DNA from: Tetrahymena elliotti 4EA
Taxonomy: Eukaryota; Ciliophora; Oligohymenophorea; Hymenostomatida; Tetrahymenidae
Reading direction: 5' to 3'
DNA length: 64,000 nt
Assembly (NCBI GenBank): GCA_000231825.2
Contig: JH720343.1
Coordinates: 357,204 to 421,203 of the forward strand
Numbering within the stretch: position 1 is the first letter of the stretch; each line of letters starts with the position of its first letter. This document shows positions 1-11,861 of the stretch, in pieces. The notes under the pieces were generated by a model, which was given only the letters and a program-made list of their open reading frames with translations, did not search any database and was not told the DNA's origin. Both the position numbers and the translations under genes were made by a program.

Positions 1-3000
1 AAATCAACTCTATATTCTCCAAAAATAAGATCAAAATCTTCATAGGTGTTTTAATTTTCATAAAATTGATTAGAAGACATACTTTTTAACTATTACTGAT
101 CACTAATAGTAGTAATATTCCCAATTGAGAGATTAATCTCAATAAAAAGAGATTTAAAACAATCAAAGCCTTCCAAAGAAAGTGTAGAAATAAAGTGATC
201 ATCTTTAATTAGCTTATCTAAAAAGAATTATCTTATATATGGAATAACACCCCTGTTCATTTTATTGCTCTTTTTGAGCCATCTATAGAAAAACTCACTT
301 TCTGCTCTAACTAATTAATTTTCTATCAGTTCTTTTAACAACAAAGATATCAATTCATAGTCTAAAATTTGAATTTGGCAATCATCATTTATGAAGCTTA
401 AAAAGTTAATGCGTTTCTCTATCTAACAAATGTAAGATTTTGTAAGCTATGGAGAGTTTTCCAATTCCTGTTAATTATACTTCCCTTTCAATATCTTCAG
501 GTTATTAATAACAATTTTTTTGATCTCTAAACATTTTTCTTTCCTTTCATCTTCCTTCTTCTAAATTAATTTTTTGCTAAGCTAAACTCTTAATTCACTT
601 CTTTCTTTTTCCTTCAATTAGAGTAGTAAGGCTTCTCTATTTTCTCTCCTCTTTAAAATATTTTAATAAAAATTCTAAAAAAATATAAATTTATAAATAT
701 TTTACTTATCTTTAGAGAGATGGAGAAAGAGGAGCTTCAAATTATTAAGTTTACTAGTTTAATTATTAATTTGGTAGTCTTAAATTAGGGAATCTTTACC
801 AAATGTCATTATCCTCTTAATTTATTTCATTTTCTAATTCCATACATAAATCAGTGATCTAAACAAGGTTTTGGTGTTGAATAATATTAGTTTCTGTTTA
901 TTAATTTGAATTAGAACTTTAATCATTGGCCTGTTAAGATTGTTAAACAAATTGGATTATCTGAGGCTACTATGGCTAAGACTCTTCATTATTTTAAATA
1001 TTTTATGAATTTAATGTTGAGTATGCTTTATTTAAGTTTTCGTAATCTTTTATTTGAGTTTCCAAATATCCATTTAACTAAGACATCACTGATTCTAAAA
1101 TTTCAAGAGAAAAGTATGTATTTCTACCTTCTTTAATATTTTAAATAAGTTGATCTCTTAATTCTTAAACTTATTTCTCTCTCTTTTTTTAGTTTATGAG
1201 CAAGCAAAATTTGTCAACAACTTATTTCATTTTTGATTTTTCTAAATCTATAAAAAGTAGTTAAACATTATTTGCTAATATAAATTTTTACCTAAAGTAT
1301 TGTTTATATCCTCATTAAAGCTATTGATGTAGTCCCAAATCACAATAAATATTTAATTTTATAAGCGATATTTTTCTAAAAATGAACACTTTTCTTGGAA
1401 ACAAATTTCAAATAAGATGTCTATTTCATAATTTTTATATTTATTTTCTTCTTTTAAATTAATCCTTGAATAAATTAAATAAAATGTTTAAATTTTTTCT
1501 GTGATTTCTAATTTTATATTTACTCTTCATATAAAGCTTGAATGTGACATGCTTTGAAACTTTTAGTGACTTATTTCAAGAGATTATAGTAGCATATTCT
1601 AGTATCATCATGAGATTTTTAGATAACTGACCATAGTTTCTTCATATTAACCTCATTAAACAAATTTTATTCAATCAAAAATATGAATAGATCTGTACAC
1701 TTTTGAAGCAATTATATGTGAGTGTCTTCATTAAAAAGTTAATCTATGTATTTGTTTCTTTCTATTTCTTATTTCTATTTTTTAAAATTATTTTATTAAG
1801 ATGAAGGTTTAAGCTTAAGCTTTTAATATATTTACAATTTCATTTAGTTAAAAAGATTTCTTTGAATTTTTCTAAAGCTTCAAAACTATTTAAGTTAATA
1901 GCTCCATACCTATAGTTTTTTATTTAACAAATGAAGACTCAAAACACATTTTAGCTATTTTGTATTCGAGCTCTTCCAAGATTTCTATTTTTTATCCAAT
2001 AGAAAAATACCTCATTAAAATGATTCCATAATTTTTAATCATCTCAGATATTTATTCTCTTTTGAACTATCTAATATTATTTTCTGTAATATTCATAATA
2101 CATTCTCTTACAGCATCATTTAGCTATGGGATATATTCCATGCAAAATTACTTTAGTAAAAATGGTGAAACATAATAAATAATCTAGATATAATCGCACA
2201 AGGCTTAAAAAGAAATAATTTATTCAGAACTCTAATTAGTATTCTTATTTGCTATAGCAGCCTAATTAGAAGCTAAAATAATGTCTAGAATTTTCTTAAA
2301 GCCTTCCCCAAAATCATTTATGAATTAAATAAAACTTGAGTTTATATTAAAATTTTGAAAAATGCTCTAAACTCTATGTATTGCTTTAATATTTTTAAAC
2401 TAACTGTTATACTCATAATCAAAAATAATATCATTGCTATCATCTATTATCTTTTCACTATTGCTTTAGCTAGCTTACTTAAATAATTTTTTTGCCATTT
2501 TTTTCTCTCTTTTAATTTTCAATTAAAAAATTTTAGAGTTACAATATTTTTAAGGAAAATTATTAGTGAAATAAAAATTAATTTACTATTGAAGTCTAGG
2601 ACTGTGAGCCGGAATCCATTCATCATATTTGCTAGTCCATCCATTAAAATTTCTTCCCTAGCTATCTTTAATATCTCCATCATCACAATACACTCTATAA
2701 CCTATTGAAATACAATTTTTTTAAGTAAAATTTAAATAAATATAAGTAACTTTTACCAATATATAATTCTTTAATAGGTTCTTATATTCCTTCTATGACT
2801 ACACTCCTAGTATCTAAAATGGTAGATGAATACCATACACAAGCAGTATCACAAACATCTATTACCATGTCAGGTTTGAGAGATTATCTCCACTCAAAAT
2901 CAAAACACCTAGTTTTATATTATCTTAATTCATAACTTGCCCATTCAACAGATCTAAATTTTTAGAATAAAAAATGTTATTGTAAAACCACTAGTTTGAC

Positions 3001-3742
3001 TATGAAAATTGTTCAAAATTTCTACCTATCATATTTGTTAGAATCACATAGGAATGATAGCTTTACTCTAGCTTCTGTTTTATCTGTAACTCTTGCATGA
3101 CTCCAACACTACTTTCTATAGTTTTCTTCAATTTTTACTGCATCTACTAGATCGCCTATTTTTAGAGATTCAAACCATTCTCTTCTTTCTTTTAAATTTT
3201 CTATCAGCTCTGAAAACTATTCAAATTTTAAATTTCTAAGAATTCGAAGGCTAGAATTTTATAAATAAATTTACGAAATATCTGTTAGGAGGATCAATGT
3301 TATTGGAATAGAATTCATTTGATTTATTATCAATATTAAATAAGGTAATCAGACATTTTCTAATAATATAATTATCCTAATTTAGATTCTTTGTTAGGAG
3401 ATGAACTACTTTTTAAACCATGCTTCTGGCATTTATAAACAAATTTTCTTCATAAATCTTTACTTTATATAAAACCTTTTCTAAAATTTCATCAATAAAT
3501 TAATAGAATTCCTAAAATAGTTTTTTCTTCAAAGATTCTTCTAATTCTTAATTTTCTAGGAATACATATTTTTAAATTACAGTAGAAATTTTATCAACAT
3601 TTGCAGCTATCTCATCTTTCTAAATAAATTAAATATCTTTTAGTATTTCTTTGATCATGGATATGAAATCATCTGGGTTAAATGCTAGCTAATTTATTGA
3701 CTCAATCTGCATTGAGCTTTCTTATATAGTAGGAACACTCAT
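1..3742 (-). CDS. Giant ubiquitin carboxyl-terminal hydrolase-like protein, N-terminal part (runs off left edge)
   Basis: Multi-exon gene read right to left; ATG at 3742 (protein begins MSVPTIQESSMQIES) and the frame is still open at base 1. The N-terminal third is helical. Around 3240-2590 there is a barrel-like region (FESLKIGDLVDAVKI, then GWTSKYDEWIPAHSPRLQ at about 2685-2590), a YDEWIP-type chromo-barrel/tudor-like motif that I associate with large ciliate ubiquitin hydrolases. Next comes armadillo-like helical sequence, and at the left edge SLEGFDCFKSLFIEINL, resembling the region upstream of the catalytic domain in USP9X/USP24/USP34. The Cys/His catalytic boxes are not in the window, so the enzymatic assignment is by family resemblance only. 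At least four introns appear (for example about 650-703 and 2710-2755); exact exon borders were not all fixed. Alternative: a non-catalytic HEAT/ARM scaffold. Confidence 0.5.
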
Positions 3743-4159
3743 TTAAATAAACTTCTACTGTTTGCTAATATCTCAAATTTTTTAAACTATGAATGATTAA
3801 TTATTTATATTAATTTAATTGACAAGAAAGCAATTTTTTAATTAAATCTTGCGCACTTTTTTCTGAAAAGAATTTAGTATAAATTAAAAAATTTTTTCTA
3901 AATATTTTGAAAGAACAATCAATTAATCGATTGATCAAACTGATCATTATTCTAATATTAATCAATTAATTTTCTGATATCTTTTTTAAAAATTAAACTG
4001 ATTCATTGATTTAGCAAACGATTAGACAATTAAATTTTATAAATAGAAATTATTAATAATTTACATATCATTCATATATTTTAATATTATCTTATTAATG
4101 ATTTTGAAAGATTTAATTAAAAATTAATACACAATAAACAAAACAAAAAACCTATTAAT
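3743..4159. other. Intergenic, divergent promoter region
   Basis: About 417 bases between the divergently oriented hydrolase-like gene and the TPR gene, so it should hold both promoters. The sequence is almost pure A/T with an imperfect palindrome around 3918-3940 (TCAATTAATCGATTGA core). No coding frame is seen. Confidence 0.6.
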
Positions 4160-5704
4160 ATGATATCAATCTAACTTTTAAAACAAATAGGAAACTCATA
4201 ACTCTATGATATTAAATTTTTAGATAAAATTTAGTTAAAAGTTTATATTACTAAATAAGAGATTAATGATATAGCTTATTACTATAAAGGAACTAATATG
4301 ATTTAGCAAAGTAGCGAGGATATTAGCTTAATATAGATTCCTATTTAAGGTCAATTATATTTAATATTAAACAATATAATTGATTGGAGAAAAGTAGAAA
4401 CCAAGGTCCTGCTAGAAACTATTGAATAAAATTCTTCTGATTAGATTTAGTTTTTAAATATATGTACAGTCAAAAAATTGACAGAAGAAATTGATGACCT
4501 GATTTAACAAGTTTTAAATTTTAAAAGTGAAGATAAATTTATCAATTTGTAGAAGGATATTCTTCTCTTTTAACTTTATAATTAGACTTAGCAGTTCGAA
4601 ATTTCTTTAAATACAATTTTAGCTACAATATCTTTGCTAGAATAAAATAAAAAAGAAAATAACTTTTTATTTTACCTTTTTAATTGCTATATAAATTCTA
4701 GTTCATTGTTGAGTTTGCATGGTAAAAGAGAAGAGGCCATAGAAAATCTAAATAAAGCTAATTCTTTATTATAAAGTGTCTTTATGGAGGAAGAGTTAAT
4801 TTTTTATAAAACAGTGGTTTAGATCAATTTAGCTAATATCAAGTAAGATCTCTTTGAATTGACAGAAGCTAAAGATATTTTAAATTAGAGTTTAAGAGAT
4901 TTATCTAAAATATAAGACAAGTTTCCATATAAATCATAGAGGCTAATGGCATAAATTCATAATAATTTAAGTACTTGTTATCAATAAGAAGGAGATGAGC
5001 AACTTGATAAAAGTTTAGAACACTCCCTTATATCTCTTTAAATGAATGAAGCTTATTTTGGCAACTAATACAATAGCGAAATAGCTAAAAATTTAATGAA
5101 TATTAGTAGCATTTATAAAGATTTAGAAATGTTTGATTAAGCTATCAGCTACTCTTTAAAAGCTGAGGAAATATTCTAAAAATTAAATGATAAAGAAAAT
5201 TTACCAATATGCTTCGGCATGATTGCTTCAATTTATTCTGATGAAAATATTGCAGATCATTAAAAAGCTCTTGTATATTCATAAAGATGTGTAAATTATC
5301 TTGAAAAATATGGAAAGAAAAATACTATTGATTTTGCTATAGCTTTGCATACATTAAGTAGAATCCTCCACTCATTAGGATAATTTGATGAAGCTTAAAA
5401 TAGATGCGGCTAATCTCTTACACTATTTTAAGAAATGAAAGAAGAATAAGGCTAAACTTAATGTTTTGAGTTAATAAGTAAAATTTATAAATCATAAAAT
5501 AACTTAGATTTAGCAATAGATAATCTATATGATGCAATACAAATAAGACAAAAATTAGATAAAGATAATCCTACAGAATAATTATTGCTTGACTATCAAG
5601 ACATAGCTCTCATGTGGGAAGAAAAAGGAGATGCATAAGAGTCTAATTATTATATAGGTAGAGCTAAAAAGCTTGAAAAATTGCTTAAGTATTAAGATAA
5701 TTGA
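4160..5704 (+). CDS. Tetratricopeptide (TPR) repeat protein, 514 aa
   Basis: Single exon, ATG 4160 to TGA 5704, 515 codons with many TAA/TAG read as Gln. The C-terminal two thirds are successive helix pairs with TPR spacing and the Ala/Gly/Tyr pattern, for example IAKNLMNISSIYKDLEMFDQ then AISYSLKAEEIFQKL (about 5080-5190), followed by units at about 5330-5440 and 5450-5560. This resembles the TPR_12 / kinesin-light-chain type repeats that make superhelical protein-binding scaffolds. The N-terminal 150 residues are less regular. There is no signal peptide or membrane segment. A short unknown gene lies 133 bases downstream on the same strand, but eukaryotic genes of this type are transcribed separately. 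TPR call is firm; the partner protein cannot be inferred. Confidence 0.85.
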
Positions 5705-5837
5705 TAAAAATTTGTAGATTTTATATTTATTTTTGTAGATATTGAAATGAAATATTCCATTAAGAAATTATTGAAATTGTAAAATAAATATTTAATAATT
5801 GAAAATTTTTGTTAATTATCTAAATTTTTTTATTGCT

Positions 5838-6317
5838 ATGAAACAAGATCAAAAAATCTAAATAGAATCTTAAATGAAGTCTATTCTTTAAAATACCTTT
5901 GATATGCTTAGAGATGTTAAAATGAATGATTTAAAAAAACAAAAATTAGATAAATGCGAATCATTAGACATGATAATAGGAATAATTTACTGTTTAAAAG
6001 ATGTACCACCACTTAATTTAAATTACATAGATCATAATTAAGATTTAAAGAATGTTAATGAATATGTGACATTTAAAATTATGGAAAGCTTTAGTGCATT
6101 CAACGCAACAGTCATGAATTATTTTAATCTAATTAAATATGTTAAAGATGATACTCTACTCAAGTAAGCAGAAAGGATCTATAAAATATATGAAAATCCT
6201 AATTTAAATACTTCTTTTGTTTAATAATTTAAGCCTGTTGAAGCTTTTTTATATTTTCTATTTAAAAATATGATCTTATATTACAGGTTTTAAAAATAAT
6301 ATAACCTATTAATTTGA
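5838..6317 (+). CDS. Small hypothetical protein, 159 aa
   Basis: Intronless frame, ATG 5838 to TGA 6317, exactly 160 codons, with several TAA/TAG codons as Gln. It begins MKQDQKIQIESQMKSILQ and is helical and charged in its first half, hydrophobic and aromatic towards the end (FLYFLFKNMILYYRF). No motif recognised. Codon use and base composition match the neighbouring TPR gene, and surrounding sequence falls to nearly pure A/T on both sides, which supports a real gene. It could be a ciliate-specific protein or a weak TPR-like helical protein. Confidence 0.6.
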
Positions 6318-7231
6318 TAAAATCTTACAATTTATTTTTTCATCAAAATTTTTATTTAAAAGTATTTTTGTGTTTTTTAAAATAATTATTTATTTATTAA
6401 ATTCTATTTTATAAAATATTTTTAAAATAATTTAGTAAGTATATGATATTTATCACTAATTCTAAATGTTTCGAGAGTTGATTTAAATATACTTTTAGAA
6501 TTTTAAAAAATCAATTTTATTTTGAAATAAATAAATGATTTGTAAAATACTATGATAAGAATAAAATATTTTTAATTATTTTTGATAAAGTATTTTGTAA
6601 AAAAAGTAATTAAAATCTACATTAGATTAACTAACCAATAATATCAGTATTTATTTTTTATTAAAAGATTTGTTACTGACTCTGTAGAAAGAAAATTACT
6701 TTTAAATTAATAAAAAAAATAGACAATGCAAAAATAAAAGAACATATTTGATTGGAGATAGTTATGATTATGAAAAGATATTTATTAAATTTATAAATAT
6801 AGAGGGATTTTTTGATTTATTTAGAAGATAGAAAAAAGTTGAAGTGAAGAGGGTATTGAATTGTAGAGAATAAAATTTGTTAAAATAAAAAGAATGGTTT
6901 AATATAAATGAATGTATACAAGTTTTTAAATGATGGATTTTTTAATTATGTCTATTATGATATATAATAACCTATGGCTTTATATAATTGCTTTTTATAT
7001 ACTTTTTGTAAAATATATAATATATAAATATTCTCTTTCAATTCTATTTAGATACTTTTTATTTTTAGTTATCTAGATTTATCCAAAGTGTTATGCATTC
7101 TTAAGATATCTAAATTTGCTTCCTTTTGTTAACTTAATTATGTTCTAGGTTAGAATTCTTTGTTAATTGAATTTTATCAAATTTATTATAAATATTTATT
7201 AAAGCTTTTCTGGCCTTAATTTTTTTCTCTC
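6318..7231. other. Intergenic, convergent 3' ends
   Basis: About 900 bases between two convergent genes, A/T-rich with long T and A runs. I see no frame of useful length under the ciliate code; presumably 3' untranslated regions and polyadenylation signals for both neighbours. Confidence 0.55.
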
Positions 7232-10200
7232 TCAAAAACTCATATCTGTGAAGTTTTGGAAAAGTTCAGAATTTGAGATTGCTGGTATGTTCTTAAGCTC
7301 AGTAAGATACTTAGCTAAGTGTACCTTTCTAAAGTCAATTAAATTTTGAGAGTTTTTAGGCTTGTAAGGTAATTGAGGCAAAAGGTTTACTAAGTTACTC
7401 TTCTTTAACTAGCTCTTCATCTAAAATAAAAAAATAATTTAGTTCTATTTAATTTTTTGAAATAGAAAATATACACAAAGTGTAAAGAAAAATAAATTAA
7501 AAATGTTACTGTTAAGTGGAACTCCTTGAAATCGTTGTATCTTCTGTCAATACTACCCAATTGTTTGCCATTTTTGAAGAATAAAATTTCATAGAACTAT
7601 TATTAAATTAAATTAGTTTTTATTTTGACATATTTTATTTAAAGAAGTTACTGTTTTTCCATTGATTTCTTTATGTTGATTAATTATTATTTTTAGCTCA
7701 TCTGAAACAACTGTGTTTTGTTTCTTGAAAACATTTTCACTTTAATCATTTTGTTGGGAGAAAGAAAATGTTGGGTCTCTTTTATCGGTTGCACTCATTC
7801 TTTTTTGTTATGATTCTACTTAGCTACTGACAAGGTTTTCTTTTAAAGATGTTCTTTACTTTCTTAAATTTTTTTCTAAAACATTTCCTACATCCTAACC
7901 ATCACTATGAGTTGAGCCTTATCTTTCTTCAATGTCATAACCAGAATCAAATGAGGCCTAATCTGATTAAGTAAACATAGATTCATTGTTTTGCTTTCTT
8001 TTTCCTGAAAGATCAATGCACTTTCCCTATGACTTATTATGTTAGGCTGTTGAACTTCTATGTCTAGGAGCAGGCAAAGATGCTGAGGTTGAATTGGATA
8101 AAGTTGATTCTTTAGATTCATTATCTTTTTTAACAAATTCTTCAATGCTGTTTTGATTCAGTATAGACTGCTTATCTTCTGAATCTATTTCTTTTTGCTA
8201 AATGTGGCTATCCTTTGAAATTGAAAGTGAATCAGCTTTTTCTTCATTGATAACATATATAGTGTTAGATTTTCCTCTGAAACCTGCATCTGAATTTATT
8301 CTTTAACGAGAAAATTGTGAGGGTGAAACAGGCATGTTTAAATTTTAAGATTTTTCTTCATTCTTAATAGAATCAGTTCTAGGGATTGTATCAGTTGGTG
8401 ATTAGTTAGAAACAAAAGATTCACTGTCATCTTCTTTTTGCTCAGAGGGTGGAGCGTAAATAGCTAACTCTGTAATTGGAAGAAGGAAATTAGAGAATTC
8501 CTTGCTTTCAATTTTGTTGAACTCGATATAATTAAGGAATCTATTGTACTTAATAATCTTATCATTTATTACACTCTTGTCTAAAGCCCCAGTTTTTTTG
8601 ATACGTTAGGGAAGCAAGGGAAGGGAGAGAGATGATCTAAATAATTCTTCACTTAATTTTTTATTTAAATGCTTGAAGTCTCTGTGAGTACGATAGGTTC
8701 TTAATTTTTTAACACCACGGAAATATTCAATCACAAATTACATTTGATGGTTTTTAACTTTGTAACCAATAACCTTAATTTCTTTGTATGCATACAAATA
8801 GGTCTTTGGTTCTTCGTCTTGATTAGAAATAGTGGATTGGTTAACATTTTAGCTAAAACTAGGAGTCAATCTGTTATTTTAAACATCACGGATATCTTAT
8901 CCATCAGAACGGGTGCTTGTATTTAAAGCAGATGGTAATCTCTTGACAGAAATTTAATCATTCTATGAACTGTTATTTTGGTCAGCTATGCTAAAGTCTT
9001 TGAATGAATGAATATTGGAAATTTGTTATTTACTGGAGGAGGCTGAAGTTATGATTTAAGTAGTAGTCTTTTAGCTTTTAAAAGATTCTTAATCTACTGG
9101 TTATGATAGAAGATTATTAGTAATTGCTTGTTGTTTTTATTCTACTTCTTTCATAATGTTAGCTTATAATTATAGAGCATCCTTACTAAAGTCGTTTTTC
9201 ATAAAGATTGCAGATAAGACAGAGATAAATGAGGTACATTAAAGAATGATAAGTAATCCAAAGCAGTGTGTATCAACAGTATGTTCGATTTAGAATAAGA
9301 CACCAAAACCAGCTTATAACAAAAAGTTTACAATGAAGTTAGAAGTCAATAATTTGCTTGTCTATCCTTGTCTTTTATACTCAGCATTCATTAAAATAAC
9401 GTACAAAATATAAACTGCACCTAAATTATTAAAAATATAATTTAATTAAATTATTGTAGAGAGATAAAAATATAAAGAAATTAAAAAAATAATTTGCTTC
9501 TTAATTTGTCTAATTCATTTTTATAGAAAAAAAATTGTTTCCTTATTAATAATATTATTCCTTACAAATTAAAGTCAACTTAAACAATTTTAAATACAAA
9601 ATTTGCTCTTGAAAGGAATTAAAAAGGGGGACTAATTAATACTCTATTTATAATTTGGTGATATTTTATTATAAATTTAAGCATGATTATCTTTTGAATA
9701 CTCCATAAAATATTCTAATAAATTTTTTGTATTTTAGATTAAATAAATTATTATTATTCATGTCAAATGCTCGGTTGAAGTATGCAAGATATCTTGAATC
9801 CTATTTCAGTTAAATTTCTTCCATTTATTTATTTTTTGAAATATTTTCTCTATTTAGTGTAGGTACACAATTTTTTTTTTAAATATTAGGTATTCTTGAA
9901 TTTGTTTTTTTTAAATATTCAGTATTGATTTTTATTTTCTAAAAAATATTCATTCATTTTAATTAGTAACAAAATATTATAACTCATAGGATTGATAGCT
10001 CTTACATTAAAGCAGGGGTAGTGATTTAGTTAGTTATAAGTAAAAGAGCGAGATAAAGCAAAAAAGGAATAATTAAAAATTTACTTTGAATAGAGTAAAA
10101 TGCCATAACAACAATAGAAAAAGTTGGTTCCTATACATAGATAACAACAAACACGCAGCAAACCATGGCATTAATGAGTGAAAGTATTTATTTCACCATT

Positions 10201-10391
10201 TTGTTGAAGCTAGATCTTTCAATGATCTATGGATTTTGCTCATATTCTTTCTTAGATTTCATCTAAAATATGAAAGATTATTTTTTGGAAATCAATATTG
10301 AACTAATCAAGTAGAAAATCGCAGGTGCATAGCACATTATATTCATGCTTATGCAAGCAGAAGTAGGTAAACTTGACTGGCAGTATTCCAT
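7232..10391 (-). CDS. Multi-pass membrane protein with two PX domains, 783 aa
   Basis: Four exons with consistent phases: 10391-10085, 9420-7652, 7596-7510, 7420-7232 (784 codons with stop). The first ~180 residues hold about five hydrophobic segments (about 16-35, 72-90, 96-118, 130-147, 155-178), so the N-terminus is membrane-embedded. PX domain 1 (about 312-415) contains the family arrangement FVIEYFRG..RTYRDFKHL and LSLPLLPQR. PX domain 2 is C-terminal (about 685-775): DRRYNDFKEFHLT, then LLPQLPYKPK and RKVHLAKYLTEL. PX domains bind phosphoinositides, commonly PI3P on endosomes. A Ser/Asn/Gln-rich linker of about 270 residues separates them. The 664-nt first intron is long for this genome. 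A role tethering two membranes is inference; an upstream exon cannot be excluded. Confidence 0.85.
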
Positions 10392-11861
10392 TTAATTACC
10401 AAACTGAATTATATTTGATGTTTTGTTAATAGTTTTTCAACAATAATATTAATATTCTTTGTTATTAATAGTATTTCAATTATTTTTTTTGCCTAGTTTA
10501 GAAGTTTATGACAAAGTTTTCATCAATTATTAATTATTTTTTTAAGTCAAGCAAATATTAATTAATATTTTGATAAATAACTTCACTTTCTTTCCAAACA
10601 GCTTTAATATTATTAATGTGCATTTTAGTATGAAGGATATTTATTGATTTTGTATTACCATTTAATTATTTTCTTTAAGACAAAACATTCATTTTGGATG
10701 ACTTACTTCATGCATTTTTACTTTAAATTTTCAAACTAAAAATTCATTCATGTTTCATTTGCTTCTATCATAATTTCTCTCATAATAAAATATTCTTATT
10801 ACAAATTAAATATAATATAAGTAACCATTTGAAAGTGCTAAATTTTTTTTAGTTTGATATATGAATACTTTTAAAGTAAGGTACTTATTACTTAACAAAT
10901 TTTAAGTAAATAAAATAGATTGAAACATATTTAATTCTATCCTAAAAATTTGCAAATAGATATTTGCATTGATTTAGTCTAAAAGATATTATGAAAAATA
11001 ACCCCTTGACTTTACATATGAATTGTGAGTTGATCAGGTTATAAAAGAATTAATGAATACACCTAATGTTTTAATAGGTAATTAAAAAGAGTTTTTGATA
11101 TAGATTTAAAAAATCTAAAATTATTAATGAGAATCCACTTTTCTATTTACATTATTAGTTTTTTTAATTTGAAAATCCAAAAATAATTTTAGTCGCATTT
11201 ATTCTGTTTAAAGGTAAAAACCTTGTAAAAAAATATATTTAAAATTCAGAAAAAAAATAATGTAAAATTAAAAATGAATGTATGGTTATTGTCTATATTC
11301 TTTTCTATTCAGTATCTATCTCAATTAAAAAAAGAGCAAAAGATAGCAAATATCTTACTTAAAATTCAATGAGCAATTATTTTTGCAGATACAATTAAAT
11401 AAATTCTTTTATTAACTCAATGGAATTTAAATTTTTTTTATTTGCTATATTACATACTGATAATTATTAATTTTGCACAATTTTCTTCTTTAAATAGACA
11501 ATTGAATGATATCATTATTCAAGCATCTCTATATTTTTTAGTAGTAAAATGAATTCAATTAATGATAAAGTTTGGAGAAAATATTTTAAATTAAAAATTT
11601 AAATTAATATTAACAAAATTTTAATATATTGTCTTGTAAAAAATATACACCAATAAAATCTTTTAGAATAAAATACATTTTAATCATAAAAAATTAAATT
11701 TAGATTGCCTTAAATTATAAAAATTTAGTTTAAAATAATTTATAAATGGCATATCCTTTTGAAAGTTAATTTATTTCATTACTTTATACATAATTTAATT
11801 GTTATTTTTTATTAAATCAATGTGAATTATTTTAATATTATTTTTCTCAGAAAATATCTTA
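10392..11861. other. Long intergenic region, no gene seen
   Basis: About 1.5 kb upstream of the PX-protein gene and downstream of the coiled-coil gene (both minus strand). It is A/T-rich throughout with no frame showing protein-like composition under the ciliate code. It should contain the PX gene promoter and the 3' region of the coiled-coil gene. Confidence 0.5.

Noticed and set aside
3918..3940. A/T-rich palindrome as a possible regulatory or origin element
   Set aside because: Imperfect palindromes of this size are expected often in sequence this A/T-rich.
7888..8145. 85-aa minus-strand frame
   Set aside because: Alternative frame within the Ser/Asn/Gln linker of the PX protein; the correct frame joins both PX domains.
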